From assembly GCA_910583775.1 (NCBI GenBank), contig CAJTYD010000029.1, positions 1 to 30,600 of the forward strand: 30,600 nucleotides of DNA, read 5' to 3'. This stretch comes from an uncultured Muribaculaceae bacterium. GTDB taxonomy: Bacteria > Bacteroidota > Bacteroidia > Bacteroidales > Muribaculaceae. A program made the position numbers and the translations under genes. The notes under the pieces were generated by a model. That model searched no databases, had not been told where the DNA came from, and was given only the letters and a program-made list of their open reading frames with translations. This document shows, piece after piece, positions 22,558-30,600 of the stretch (its first letter is position 1; the number at the start of each line of letters is the position of its first letter).

Positions 22558-24072
22558 GTGGACATATTTCTGATAAAAGCAACACAGCTTATCCTGGCAT
22601 TCGCCATTCTTGTGATAATTCATGAATTCGGTCATTTCCTTTTCGCACGCATCTTTGGCGTGAGAGTAGAGAAATTCTATATTTTCTTCGATCCCTGGAC
22701 CGAACTGTTCAAATGGAAACCCAAAAGATATATCGGAGGCTTCGGCAAGACAAAAAGGCTGAAGAACGCACCCGCCGACAACGAGGTTGAAACCGGGGAG
22801 GCCGGTCCGGTAGAAGTAGACTATACCGAAATAAAGGATTCGGCTTACGAAACAGGAGAAAAAGCCAAGAAAAAGAAGAAATCGTTCTGGGGCGATACAG
22901 AATACGGCATCGGCTGGCTCCCGCTCGGAGGTTATTGCAAGATCGCCGGAATGATCGACGAATCTATGGACACCGAGCAGATGAAAAAGCCGGCTCAGCC
23001 CTGGGAATTCCGGTCGAAGCCGGCCTGGCAGCGTCTTCTGGTTATGATTGCCGGAGTTTTGTTCAATTTTCTGCTCGCCATTATCATCTATGCCGGCATC
23101 GTTTATGCCACAGGTGAGAAATATGTGCCTGTAAACGAGGCAAGGATGGGTATGTCATTCTCCGGGGAGGCCCGGAAAATCGGGTTTCATAACGGAGACA
23201 TACCGCTGTTTGCCGATTCGGAGCCGCTCGACAATCCGGGCGAGGCCCGCATGAAGATGGTTCAGGCCAAGGAGGTAAAGGTTCTCAGAAACGGGAAAGA
23301 CACCGTTGGAATCAGGATTCCGGAGAAATTCATATTCGCCCTCGATGAAGAGGCCAAGAGCGACACCGCCACCATCTCCTTCATGGCCTACCGCATTCCC
23401 ACACGCATCACCCAGGTCACTATGGGCGAGGGAGCCGCCAAAGCCGGGATCAAGGCCGGCGATGAAGTGATTGCCATCGACAGCGTCCCGACGCCTTCGC
23501 TCGATGAATTCCTTGTGGCGCTGCGCGGACATGAGAACGAGACCGTCAGGATGACTATTGTCCGCGGCGAAGGCCAGAAGCGCGACACAATCATCGCTTC
23601 GGTGCCCCTGTCGGGGACGTCAAAGATGGGAGTCGGGCTGGAGGTAGATCCCTCGGCATTCTTCAAAAGCCGTGAGATCAGATACAACCTCCTCGAATCA
23701 ATTCCAAGAGGCATCGAGATGGGAACCGACAAGCTCACCACCTACGCCAAGTCGATGAAAATGGTATTCACCAAAGAGGGAGCCAACAGCATCGGCGGTT
23801 TCGGGTCGATCGGCTCGATCTTCCCCGAGAAATGGGACTGGCTGGCGTTCTGGAATATCGCCGCCTTCCTTTCAGTGGCGCTCGCGTTCATGAATATCCT
23901 CCCGATTCCGGCTCTCGACGGCGGCCACGTGATGTTCCTGCTCTATGAGGTGATCTTCCGGAGGAAACCGAGCGAGAAATTCATGGAACGCGCCCAGCTC
24001 GTAGGCATGGCTCTGCTTATCCTTCTTCTCGTCTATGCCAACGGCATGGACATAGTCAGACTATTCAAATAG
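22558..24072 (+). CDS. rseP: RseP/site-2 protease
   Basis: A 504-residue inner-membrane metalloprotease (M50). The zinc motif HEFGH is at 22-26 in the first membrane helix, a PDZ domain lies at about 280-350 (with a weaker region at about 195-250), and NILPIPALDGGH (446-457) gives the third ligand D454. E. coli RseP cuts anti-sigma factor RseA; the target here is unknown. Between FFDPW (about 46) and YGIGWLPLGGYCKIAGM (about 118) there is an insert of some 55 charged, Lys-rich residues, cytoplasmic by topology. The start is GTG at 22558, which gives a first helix of normal length; no better ATG exists upstream. Confidence 0.93.
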   Translation: MDIFLIKATQLILAFAILVIIHEFGHFLFARIFGVRVEKFYIFFDPWTELFKWKPKRYIGGFGKTKRLKNAPADNEVETGEAGPVEVDYTEIKDSAYETGEKAKKKKKSFWGDTEYGIGWLPLGGYCKIAGMIDESMDTEQMKKPAQPWEFRSKPAWQRLLVMIAGVLFNFLLAIIIYAGIVYATGEKYVPVNEARMGMSFSGEARKIGFHNGDIPLFADSEPLDNPGEARMKMVQAKEVKVLRNGKDTVGIRIPEKFIFALDEEAKSDTATISFMAYRIPTRITQVTMGEGAAKAGIKAGDEVIAIDSVPTPSLDEFLVALRGHENETVRMTIVRGEGQKRDTIIASVPLSGTSKMGVGLEVDPSAFFKSREIRYNLLESIPRGIEMGTDKLTTYAKSMKMVFTKEGANSIGGFGSIGSIFPEKWDWLAFWNIAAFLSVALAFMNILPIPALDGGHVMFLLYEVIFRRKPSEKFMERAQLVGMALLILLLVYANGMDIVRLFK

Positions 24073-24085
24073 ACACTGTCAGAAT

Positions 24086-25264
24086 ATGAAATATATACGA
24101 CTGAAACCCGGTAAGGAGGAATCTCTCCTCCGCCACCATCCCTGGGTGTTCTCAGGAGCCGTGGCATCGCTGCCCAAGGATCTCGAGGAGGGTGACATCG
24201 TCACCGTCACGGATTCAAAGGGGAATGTTCTCGGCACAGGCCATTACCAGATAGGCAGCATCGTGGTACGGATCCTGGAATTCGGCGCCGACCGCATTCC
24301 GGAGGACTTCTTTCTCCGTCGTCTCGAGAATGCCTTCAGACTACGTCAGACGCTCGGTCTGATCCGCGAAGACAACAACTGCTTCCGTCTTGTTCACGGC
24401 GAGGGAGACTTCCTTCCCGGCCTCGTGATCGACATCTACGGCAACACCGCCGTGATGCAGGCCCATTCCCCCGGCATGCATTTCGCCCGTCACAGGATAG
24501 CCGAGGCGCTCACGCTTCTCCCTGAGGCAAGAATCCGCAATGTCTATTATAAGAGCGAGACCACTCTCCCATACAAGGCCCACCTTGACCCGGAGAATGA
24601 ATATCTTGTCGGCAATTACGACGGCAACATAGCAATTGAGAATGGCCTGCAGTTCAACATAGACTGGCTGAAGGGACAGAAAACCGGTTTCTTTGTCGAC
24701 CAGCGTGAGAACCGGGCTCTGCTTGAGAAATTCTCACGCGGCCGCAAGGTGCTGAACATGTTCTGCTATACCGGCGGTTTTTCCGTCTATGCGATTAGAG
24801 GCGGAGCGTTGTCGGTGGAGTCGGTCGATTCCTCCTTGAAGGCCGTAGCCCTCACCGACGCCAACATCGCCCTTAACTTCCCCGGCGACCCGCGCCATAC
24901 CACCCACGATGAGGATGCCTTCAAGTTCCTCAACGAAATGGAGGCCGACAAATATGATCTAATAATCCTCGACCCTCCTGCCTTCGCCAAACATCGCGGA
25001 GCCATCAAGAACGGTCTCATAGGATACAGGAAGCTGAACACAAAGGCTTTCGAAAAAATCAAGAGCGGCGGCATCATCTTCACTTTCTCCTGCTCGCAGG
25101 CCATAACAAAGGAGATGTTCCGTCTCGCCGTGTTCTCGGCCGCCGCAAAGAGCGGCAGGAAGGTCAGAATCCTCCATCAGCTCACCCAGCCGGCCGACCA
25201 TCCGGTGGATATCTCGCATCCCGAAGGAGAATATCTCAAGGGGCTCGTCCTTTATGTAGAATGA
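24086..25264 (+). CDS. rlmI: 23S rRNA C1962 m5C methyltransferase-like protein
   Basis: A 392-residue class I SAM methyltransferase. An N-terminal PUA domain (1 to about 75; LRHHPWVFSGAV) is followed by the GEGDFLPGLVID segment, the SAM loop LNMFCYTGGFSVYA (about 223), DLIILDPPAF (296-300) and TFSCSQAI with a likely catalytic C336. This is the layout of RlmI/YccW, which methylates 23S rRNA C1962 in E. coli. It lies 13 bases after rseP and its stop overlaps an ATG of the next gene by 4 bases. Confidence 0.88.
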   Translation: MKYIRLKPGKEESLLRHHPWVFSGAVASLPKDLEEGDIVTVTDSKGNVLGTGHYQIGSIVVRILEFGADRIPEDFFLRRLENAFRLRQTLGLIREDNNCFRLVHGEGDFLPGLVIDIYGNTAVMQAHSPGMHFARHRIAEALTLLPEARIRNVYYKSETTLPYKAHLDPENEYLVGNYDGNIAIENGLQFNIDWLKGQKTGFFVDQRENRALLEKFSRGRKVLNMFCYTGGFSVYAIRGGALSVESVDSSLKAVALTDANIALNFPGDPRHTTHDEDAFKFLNEMEADKYDLIILDPPAFAKHRGAIKNGLIGYRKLNTKAFEKIKSGGIIFTFSCSQAITKEMFRLAVFSAAAKSGRKVRILHQLTQPADHPVDISHPEGEYLKGLVLYVE

Positions 25265-25287
25265 ATCACAGCTTAAACAACAATAAT

Positions 25288-27357
25288 ATGAATAAACTCT
25301 TCCCCACTTTAATCATCGGAACAATGACAGCAATCAGCGTTCATGCAGCGGAGAACAAGGATTTCAACTATCATGTCGACCGTTTCGCCGACATCGAGGT
25401 GCTCCGTTATGAGGTTCCCGAATACAACCGTCTGACCCTCAATCAGAAAAAGATGTTATATTACCTTTCGCAGGCAGCTCAGTCTGGCCGCGACATCATC
25501 TGGGATCAGAACGGGAAATACAACCTGGCCATCCGTCAGCTTCTCGAAAAGATCTATACCAAATACAACGGCGACCGCAACTCCAAGGATTTCAAGGCGT
25601 TCGAGGAATATCTGAAGAGAGTGTGGTTCGGCAACGGCATCTACCATCATTATTCGAACGACAAGTTCGTGCCCGGCTTCTCGCAGACTTTCCTCGAGGA
25701 GCAGATAGCCAACATCCACGACTGCTGCCTCCCGCTCGCCCCGGGACAGACGCGCGAGCAGTTCGTCAAGGAGATACTTCCTGTGATTTTCGATCCTGCC
25801 GTTCTTCCGAAGAAGGTGAATCAGGACGGAAAGCAGGATGTCGTGGCCACATCTGCCGTAAACCTCTACGGTGACGGTGTCACTCAGGCCGAGGTGGAGG
25901 CTTTCTACGCCAAGATGAAGGATCCCAAAGACACCACTCCCATATCATACGGCCTTAACGCGAAAGTAGTGAAGGAGAACGGCAAGCTCAAGGAGGAGAA
26001 ATACCATCTCACCGGGCTTTACGGTCCGGCCATAGCGCAGATCATCTATTGGCTCGACAAAGCCAAACAGGTGGCTGAGAACGACGCACAGAAGGCTTAT
26101 ATCACCAAACTGATCGACTATTACATCACAGGCGACCTCCGTCTCTTCGACGAATATTCGATTCTTTGGGCCCAGGACACTAAATCGGATATCGATTTCG
26201 TGAACGGTTTCATAGAGAGCTACAACGACCCCTTAGGCATGACGGGGTCATGGGAATCATACGTGAATTTCAAAAACGGCAAATCATCGGAAAGAACCGA
26301 GAAAATATCCAGTAACGCGCAGTGGTTTGAAGACCATTCGCCGGTCGACAAGCGCTTCAAGAAAACGAATGTGAAGGGAGTTTCGGCAAAGGTGATCACA
26401 GCTGCCATGCTCGCCGGAGATGCCTTCCCGGCCACCGCCATAGGGATCAACCTCCCCAACGCCAACTGGATCCGCGCCGCCCACGGCTCGAAATCAGTGA
26501 CGCTCGAGAATATCACCGAGGCTTACGAAATGGCTTCTCACGGAAACGGATATAACGAGGAATTCGTGATCGACGCCCCGACATCAAAGATGATGGACAA
26601 CTATCTCTACATAACGGATATGCTTCACACCGACCTTCATGAATGTCTCGGCCACGGTTCGGGACGTCTGCTGCCGGGTGTCGATCCCGACGCGCTGAAG
26701 GAAAACGGCTCGACCATCGAGGAAGCCCGCGCCGACCTCTTCGCCCTCTATTACCTCCCTGATTCCAAACTCATCGAGCTCGGTATTCTTGACAATCCCG
26801 ACGCCTATCAGGCCGAATATTACAAGTATATGCTCAACGGCCTCATGACCCAGCTCAATCGCATCGAGCTCGGCAAGGACGTCGAGGAGGCCCACATGAG
26901 AAACCGCCAGCTTATCGCCAAATGGATTCTCGAAAACGGCAAGAAAAAAGACAAAGGCGGTAAAGACGTCGTAGAGCTTACTAAGAAGAAAGGCAAGACG
27001 TTCGTCAGGATCAACGATTATCCGAAGATGCGCGAACTCATCGGCGACCTTCTTGCCGAGATACAGAGAATCACGAGCGAAGGCGACTATGCCGCGGGAA
27101 ACGCCCTCATTCAGAAATATGCCGTCAAGATCGATCCGAAGCTCCACAAAGAGGTGATCGAGCGTTTCTCGAAGCTCGACATCCCGCCCTATCGCGGCTT
27201 CATCAATCCCGTTTATACTCCGGTATATGACGACAAGGGTGAGATCACTGACATCACGATCTCCTACCCTGAGAATTATGTAGAGCAGATGATGCGTCTC
27301 AGCCGCGATTTCTCCACCCTCACTCCCAAGAAAGGAAAATCTTCCTGCTCTCTTTGA
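25288..27357 (+). CDS. Secreted dipeptidyl peptidase III (M49)
   Basis: A zinc peptidase that removes dipeptides from the N-terminus of oligopeptides. The M49 signature HECLGH is at 451-456, and EEARAD (478-483) gives the second-site glutamate. Flanking TDLHECLGHGSGR matches the family. An ATG at 25261 in the ATGA overlap with rlmI would give nine extra, uncharged residues; the ATG at 25288 gives a clean signal peptide MNKLFPTLIIGTMTAISVHA and is preferred. Size (689 residues from here) fits Bacteroidetes DPP III. Export to the periplasm suggests a role in peptide use rather than in cytoplasmic turnover. Confidence 0.9.
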   Translation: MNKLFPTLIIGTMTAISVHAAENKDFNYHVDRFADIEVLRYEVPEYNRLTLNQKKMLYYLSQAAQSGRDIIWDQNGKYNLAIRQLLEKIYTKYNGDRNSKDFKAFEEYLKRVWFGNGIYHHYSNDKFVPGFSQTFLEEQIANIHDCCLPLAPGQTREQFVKEILPVIFDPAVLPKKVNQDGKQDVVATSAVNLYGDGVTQAEVEAFYAKMKDPKDTTPISYGLNAKVVKENGKLKEEKYHLTGLYGPAIAQIIYWLDKAKQVAENDAQKAYITKLIDYYITGDLRLFDEYSILWAQDTKSDIDFVNGFIESYNDPLGMTGSWESYVNFKNGKSSERTEKISSNAQWFEDHSPVDKRFKKTNVKGVSAKVITAAMLAGDAFPATAIGINLPNANWIRAAHGSKSVTLENITEAYEMASHGNGYNEEFVIDAPTSKMMDNYLYITDMLHTDLHECLGHGSGRLLPGVDPDALKENGSTIEEARADLFALYYLPDSKLIELGILDNPDAYQAEYYKYMLNGLMTQLNRIELGKDVEEAHMRNRQLIAKWILENGKKKDKGGKDVVELTKKKGKTFVRINDYPKMRELIGDLLAEIQRITSEGDYAAGNALIQKYAVKIDPKLHKEVIERFSKLDIPPYRGFINPVYTPVYDDKGEITDITISYPENYVEQMMRLSRDFSTLTPKKGKSSCSL

Positions 27358-27409
27358 TCCGGCCTCTGTCATTGAATAAAAGAACCCTTATTCCTATATT
27401 TTAATTGAT

Positions 27410-27859
27410 ATGGACGGAAACGAGATTCTGAAAGACGTCAAAAAAAGCTTCCTTGTCTTCCGCAACGGCATTATCTCAGATACGTTGCGGAAGGCCGGGA
27501 TGCCTTATAAAGTGATCTTCGGCTTGCAGGTTCCGCAGCTTGCCTCGATTTCACGAATGCTTCACAACGAGCAGCTGAACGGTATGGACAACGCAGAGCT
27601 GACGACTGTGGCCGATATGCTCTGGAAAGACAGGGAAGTGCGCGAATCAAGGCTTTTGGCTCCTTATATATATGAATCCGCGTCGGTAGCCATCGACAAG
27701 GCGAAGGAACTCGCCGCCGACATCCGCACGCGTGAGGAAGCCGACATGCTTGCCTTCCGCCTCTTCAAGCGCCTCCCCTATCGCGAGGAGCTCCTCTCCG
27801 AGCTCGAGGCCGCCGGCAACACCCTCGCCGCCACAGCCCTCCGCGCCCACCTCTCCTGA
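27410..27859 (+). CDS. AlkD-like HEAT-repeat protein, short form
   Basis: A 149-residue all-helical protein resembling DNA alkylation repair (AlkD-type) proteins. RKAGMPYKVIFGLQVPQLASI and LWKDREVRESRLLAPYI are the recognisable parts; repeats of paired helices continue to the end. AlkD itself is about 230 residues, so this lacks roughly the last third, where helices that hold DNA lie. It starts 52 bases after the peptidase gene and may be the last gene of the operon. A perfect GC-rich hairpin follows at 27963. DNA repair is a family-based guess. Confidence 0.65.
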   Translation: MDGNEILKDVKKSFLVFRNGIISDTLRKAGMPYKVIFGLQVPQLASISRMLHNEQLNGMDNAELTTVADMLWKDREVRESRLLAPYIYESASVAIDKAKELAADIRTREEADMLAFRLFKRLPYREELLSELEAAGNTLAATALRAHLS

Positions 27860-27962
27860 CCCCTCCTCCTCGGAACAGGGTTTCCGATACCAGGAAACCA
27901 TTGTTACCCGGAAGTAATCTCAGCAAAATAGAATAACTGCAAAATCAGAATAACCCCAAAAA

Positions 27963-27990
27963 GAAAGGGCGGCCATCCGGCCGCCCTTTC
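27963..27990. terminator. Perfect 12-bp hairpin between convergent genes
   Basis: GAAAGGGCGGCC pairs with GGCCGCCCTTTC around ATCC. It stands between the end of the plus-strand operon and the minus-strand M48 gene. There is no clean T run on either side, so it may be a bidirectional terminator or an mRNA 3' end hairpin. A smaller one, GGTTTCC/GGAAACC (27879-27899), precedes it. Confidence 0.65.
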
Positions 27991-28226
27991 CCGATTCCAC
28001 TATAAACTATATCTAACTAAACTTCGCCTTTCAAACTTTCTCACGAAACCTTGAAAGTCTTATCCATATTGCTTTGTACCTTTAAAACGCTATTTTATAA
28101 GGATAGTTGCCCTCTCAAGTGTTAATTTACAACAGTTTAAATTTAGAAAACACTCATTAACGGTTTAAGTATCCATATTAAGGATTTAAAAGGAGGTAAC
28201 TGTTAAAATTATCTGCTCTAACGTTT
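27991..28226. other. AT-rich intergenic region with repeats and an orphan SD
   Basis: No gene is seen. TATCCATATT occurs twice (28061-28070, 28170-28179), CTTTCAA/TTGAAAG forms an inverted repeat (about 28029-28056), and AAAAGGAGGTAAC (about 28188-28200) looks like a strong Shine-Dalgarno but no start codon or frame follows. It may be the 3' end of the minus-strand gene or a remnant. Confidence 0.4.
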
Positions 28227-29294
28227 TCAAAGGGAGGCGTCCTTTACCTTTGCCTCCTTTTTGCGAAGTTCCTTTTCGATAAGTTTTTTCTCTATCTTTT
28301 CGTTCATTTTGTTTCCGAGCTCCGGATGCGAAGCCACATATTCCAGAAACCGGATGCGGTAGCGCAGCGAAGGATATCCCTTCACACCCGACTCAAGGAT
28401 ATAATCCTCGTATGCGTCAGGCTGGCTCTGGCTGTTTTCAAGCAGTTTCAGCAGGTTGATGTATTCCTTGCCTCCATATCCTAAATGCTCGAGCAGACGG
28501 AATGCGATGAGGTCGGCCTGAAGCATCTGTCCTTTCTGGAAGATATAATTATAAGGAGTGATCTCCCTGACGGCATTCTCCTGGCCCGCATTGATGTTCA
28601 CGGAATTATCCACATAATATAAACTTCCTCCTTGGATGCCTCTCGTGCCGTCATCGAGCGTCGCTGCCGCCGCGATTGTGGCCACGCCTACAGCTCCGGC
28701 GATAAGGCTGTTGGTGAGACGGTTTCTTCTTTTCTTCTTCGCCATGTCATATTCATTGTGCAACCGGTGGTTAAGCAGCCCGTGGCTGTATTCATGGGCT
28801 ATGATTCCCATCAGCATTCCTTCGTTAAAGCCCTTGCAGTCGAGCAGTCCCCTGTCGACGATCACTGAAAACGAATCATCGCCAAGAGCGGAGCATGAAT
28901 AAGGCTCTGAAAGATTGGTAAAATACAATTTGAAATCCGGCGTCTCCTCATTGAGCCCGAGAACCCGGCTGATGGAATCGCAATAGTTCTGAGCCGTGCT
29001 GTCGACCCAGTCGACATATTGCGCGTTAAAGCGCGGAAGAAGTTCGATACATCTTTCAGCCTCCTTCTCGGCGCCTTTATTCTTCTCCATGTCCATACAC
29101 AATTTCCTGTAGGACATATCATATTTCATGAGCGTCTCCCAGAATGGAGCCGCACTGTTTCCCTTCAGGTCTCTGACTTCTGTCGGCACGTCATACTTTT
29201 CCACGATTTTGCGGAATTCTTTCTCAAGGTCTTTCGCAAAACCCTGAGAAGCGGCTATCACGACAACAACAGCAAATAAAAAAATCCGTTTCAT
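28227..29294 (-). CDS. Secreted M48-family metalloprotease
   Basis: A 355-residue protein. A signal peptide (about 1-20, MKRIFLFAVVVVIAASQGFA) precedes an alpha-helical region and the zinc motif HEYSH (H167, E168, H171) within MLMGIIAHEYSHGLLNHRL. A hydrophobic stretch NSLIAGAVGVATIAAAATL follows, and QADLIAFRLLEHLGYGG carries the third-ligand region (usual E-x-D replaced by Q-A-D). The tail is rich in Lys and Glu. M48 proteases such as LoiP/BepA handle envelope quality control; that job is inferred. The ATG at 29292-29294 has a good Shine-Dalgarno (AAAGGAGG) and a promoter at 29399-29429 on the same strand. Confidence 0.85.
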   Translation of the reverse strand: MKRIFLFAVVVVIAASQGFAKDLEKEFRKIVEKYDVPTEVRDLKGNSAAPFWETLMKYDMSYRKLCMDMEKNKGAEKEAERCIELLPRFNAQYVDWVDSTAQNYCDSISRVLGLNEETPDFKLYFTNLSEPYSCSALGDDSFSVIVDRGLLDCKGFNEGMLMGIIAHEYSHGLLNHRLHNEYDMAKKKRRNRLTNSLIAGAVGVATIAAAATLDDGTRGIQGGSLYYVDNSVNINAGQENAVREITPYNYIFQKGQMLQADLIAFRLLEHLGYGGKEYINLLKLLENSQSQPDAYEDYILESGVKGYPSLRYRIRFLEYVASHPELGNKMNEKIEKKLIEKELRKKEAKVKDASL

Positions 29295-29398
29295 AAAAAC
29301 CTCCTTTCCAAAATTATTTCAAGGCTAACGCATAACCCTGTAAATTCTCATCGGGGCGTTATATCAGTTCTTTTTTGTTCTTTATATTAGTTCTTTTT

Positions 29399-29429
29399 CA
29401 AATTTAGCACAAACAATAATTATATCAAA
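29399..29429 (-). promoter_or_regulatory. Promoter of the M48 gene
   Basis: On the minus strand TTTG (29426-29429), 19 bases, TAAATTTG (29399-29406): an exact consensus. The predicted start is near 29393, in one of two direct repeats AGTTCTTTTT (29366-29375 and 29389-29398), which could be a binding site. The leader is about 98 bases. Confidence 0.75.
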
Positions 29430-29631
29430 ATCTTTTACCACAAAAGATGAATATTTCATAATAAATTAACAATTCGAGTTTCTCATGCAGTACCATTTAT
29501 CCTTAGTGGCACATTAAGATTACAATAATATCACTGGCTTATATACTATTGATATTAGGTATTTCAAATATCCGAGTATAAATAGATTGCTCTAAACAGA
29601 ATGCCTAACGCATCACTAATGATCTTACACA

Positions 29632-29826
29632 GTTAGAGTGTGTTTTTTTAACATTGGTTCACGTAAAGAGATATTTTTGAGGTATTTTATCAAGTTGAAG
29701 AAGAAGCATAGCGGGCTATGCGACTGATGAGACTTGGATAAAATCACCAAAAAGATCCTTTATGGGAGCCAATAGAATTTGCAAATACACTCTAACTTTA
29801 AGTTCGTGTTAAAAATAAACACACTC
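29632..29826. mobile_element. MITE-like element with nested inverted repeats
   Basis: The ends are GTTAGAGTGT (29632-29641) and ACACTCTAAC (29787-29796). A second right end, TGTTAAAAATAAACACACTC (29807-29826), also pairs with the left one. Inside, a 26-base arm starting GATATTTTTG (about 29671) pairs with a partner ending AAAAAGATC (about 29752) with few mismatches, and the centre is GCATAGC-GG-GCTATGC. No protein is encoded and no target duplication is clear. It has the design of a miniature inverted-repeat element or a large hairpin RNA; it lies alone in the 730-base gap. Confidence 0.6.
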
Positions 29827-30154
29827 TTAAATACAGATAAATAATCCATTATGTAATCGGGAGGCTTGGAGAAAGCTTTGGGCGATTATATTTATTTAAT
29901 TGTCATCCAGCAATATATGGTATTAACTTCAATGGAGTTGTAAGATTGACGCAAGATTAATATATGTAATTTTTTAGCATTTTATTGTTAAATTCTTTTT
30001 TCTTAAATAAAAATAATTAACTTTGGGAAATATTGAAGGCTTCTTATGTTTTTGGGACTGTGATTTTAAACACACACTGTTTAGATTTAATAATACCGAC
30101 TACTCATATCGAAACCTAAATAAAAACACACAGAATAAACTCAATGATAAATAT
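29827..30154. other. AT-rich region before the secreted protein gene
   Basis: No gene is seen. TAACTTTG at 30018-30025 is an exact -7 box on the plus strand, but no TTG stands at the right distance, only a T run (29996-30000). It may be the promoter of the gene at 30155, with a leader of about 125 bases. Nothing else can be named. Confidence 0.4.
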
Positions 30155-30529
30155 ATGAAACGATTTCTTTGGTATCCATTGCGGGGATGGTCGGTGGTGT
30201 TTGTAGCATTGGCATTCATGATGTTTGCGCCGGAAATGTGGTCGCAGGGCAGGATGCGTCTGAACGGCCATATATATGACGCTCTTACATCTCGAGAACT
30301 CAGGGATGTAAAAGTCAGAATGCTCGACAGCTCCGGCAAGACCCTGGACTCAACAAAGGTTACGGTGCAATACTATGTAGAGCGGATGGAGGGAGACCGT
30401 GAGATATTCGGAGAAAGAGCTTCATATTTTCTGAATGTGCCAAAAGTTGAAGGCAATTATGTAATAGAAGCCGTCAGCGAAGGTTACGAGACAACCCATT
30501 TCCCTTATGCTTTTATTACTGTCCGCTAA
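30155..30529 (+). CDS. Short secreted protein with a carboxypeptidase-regulatory-like domain
   Basis: 124 residues from ATG 30155. An upstream in-frame codon (30023) exists but would put 44 hydrophilic residues before the signal peptide MKRFLWYPLRGW-VVFVALAFM. The mature part RMRLNGHIYDALTSRELRDVKVRML, then VEGNYVIEAVSEGYETTHFPY, is a beta-sandwich of the kind that starts many large Bacteroidales outer-membrane proteins. Here the frame ends (TAA, 30527-30529) right after that domain, where longer relatives would go on. It may be a truncated gene or a stand-alone domain; the sequence after it gives no obvious continuation in another frame. Confidence 0.7.
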   Translation: MKRFLWYPLRGWSVVFVALAFMMFAPEMWSQGRMRLNGHIYDALTSRELRDVKVRMLDSSGKTLDSTKVTVQYYVERMEGDREIFGERASYFLNVPKVEGNYVIEAVSEGYETTHFPYAFITVR

Positions 30530-30544
30530 AAATTTTTGAGGTCG

Positions 30545-30582
30545 AAAAAAAAATAGAGCTGACTCCATTTGCAAGAGTCAGC
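30545..30582 (-). terminator. Minus-strand terminator at the window edge
   Basis: GCTGACTC (30558-30565) pairs with GAGTCAGC (30575-30582), loop of 9 bases. Read on the minus strand, the stem is followed by TCTATTTTTTTTTCG, a strong T run, while the plus side has none. It implies a minus-strand gene ending just right of the window. Confidence 0.75.
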
Positions 30583-30600
30583 CCTAAATGGTTATTTTGT

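Noticed and set aside
25261..25287. ATG overlapping the rlmI stop as start of dipeptidyl peptidase III
   Set aside because: It adds nine uncharged residues before an otherwise normal signal peptide; possible but less likely than 25288.
30023..30154. Upstream start of the last secreted protein
   Set aside because: It would place 44 hydrophilic residues before the signal peptide and start within the -7 promoter box.

Overview
The window looks like a chromosomal segment of a Bacteroidales gut bacterium, most likely Muribaculaceae. Seven places carry the Bacteroidetes promoter pattern (TTG or TTTG, 19-20 bases, then TAnnTTTG), and Shine-Dalgarno sequences are mostly absent. The gene set also fits: TamL-type Omp85 lipoprotein, DUF4922, BspA-type LRR lipoprotein, M49 peptidase, and a large golvesin-domain amidase-like protein. 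The family-level assignment is inference from the look of the proteins.

Layout. (1) 1-5.1 kb is an AT-rich accessory island. It opens with a tRNA-3'-end-like remnant plus terminator. It then carries an AAA_14/DUF4143 ATPase under a promoter embedded in two 39-bp repeats, the wreck of a second ATPase of the same type, a candidate structured RNA with its own promoter, a BspA-like lipoprotein translationally coupled to a DUF2971 protein, and a Panacea-type toxin-antitoxin pair with a palindrome at its promoter. (2) 5.2-14.8 kb is a GC-richer five-gene co-directional block: a secreted amidase-like/golvesin protein, a GT2 glycosyltransferase with an acidic tail, a GalT/GDP-sugar-phosphorylase-like DUF4922 protein, an AmpG-like permease and TamL. 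Together these suggest a cell-envelope or peptidoglycan-sugar role. (3) 14.9-20.2 kb is minus-strand: a decayed DUF1016 nuclease remnant, acyl-ACP thioesterase, Gph-like phosphatase, gdhA with a 5'-terminal hairpin leader, and an OmpA-family porin. (4) 20.4-27.9 kb is a plus-strand core operon: a zinc-ligand-less LytM protein, dxr, rseP, rlmI, dipeptidyl peptidase III and an AlkD-like protein. (5) 28.2-30.6 kb holds a minus-strand M48 peptidase, an AT-rich gap with a nested-palindrome MITE-like element, and a short secreted protein that looks like a truncated N-terminus. A minus-strand terminator at the right edge implies a convergent gene just outside the window.

The most interesting parts are the candidate structured RNA at about 1.9-2.2 kb, the repeat-flanked ATPase module with its decayed partner, the PanTA pair with an unidentified toxin, the amidase/GT2/DUF4922/AmpG/TamL block, and the MITE-like element at 29.6-29.8 kb. 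All calls rest on reading motifs by eye; no database search was possible.
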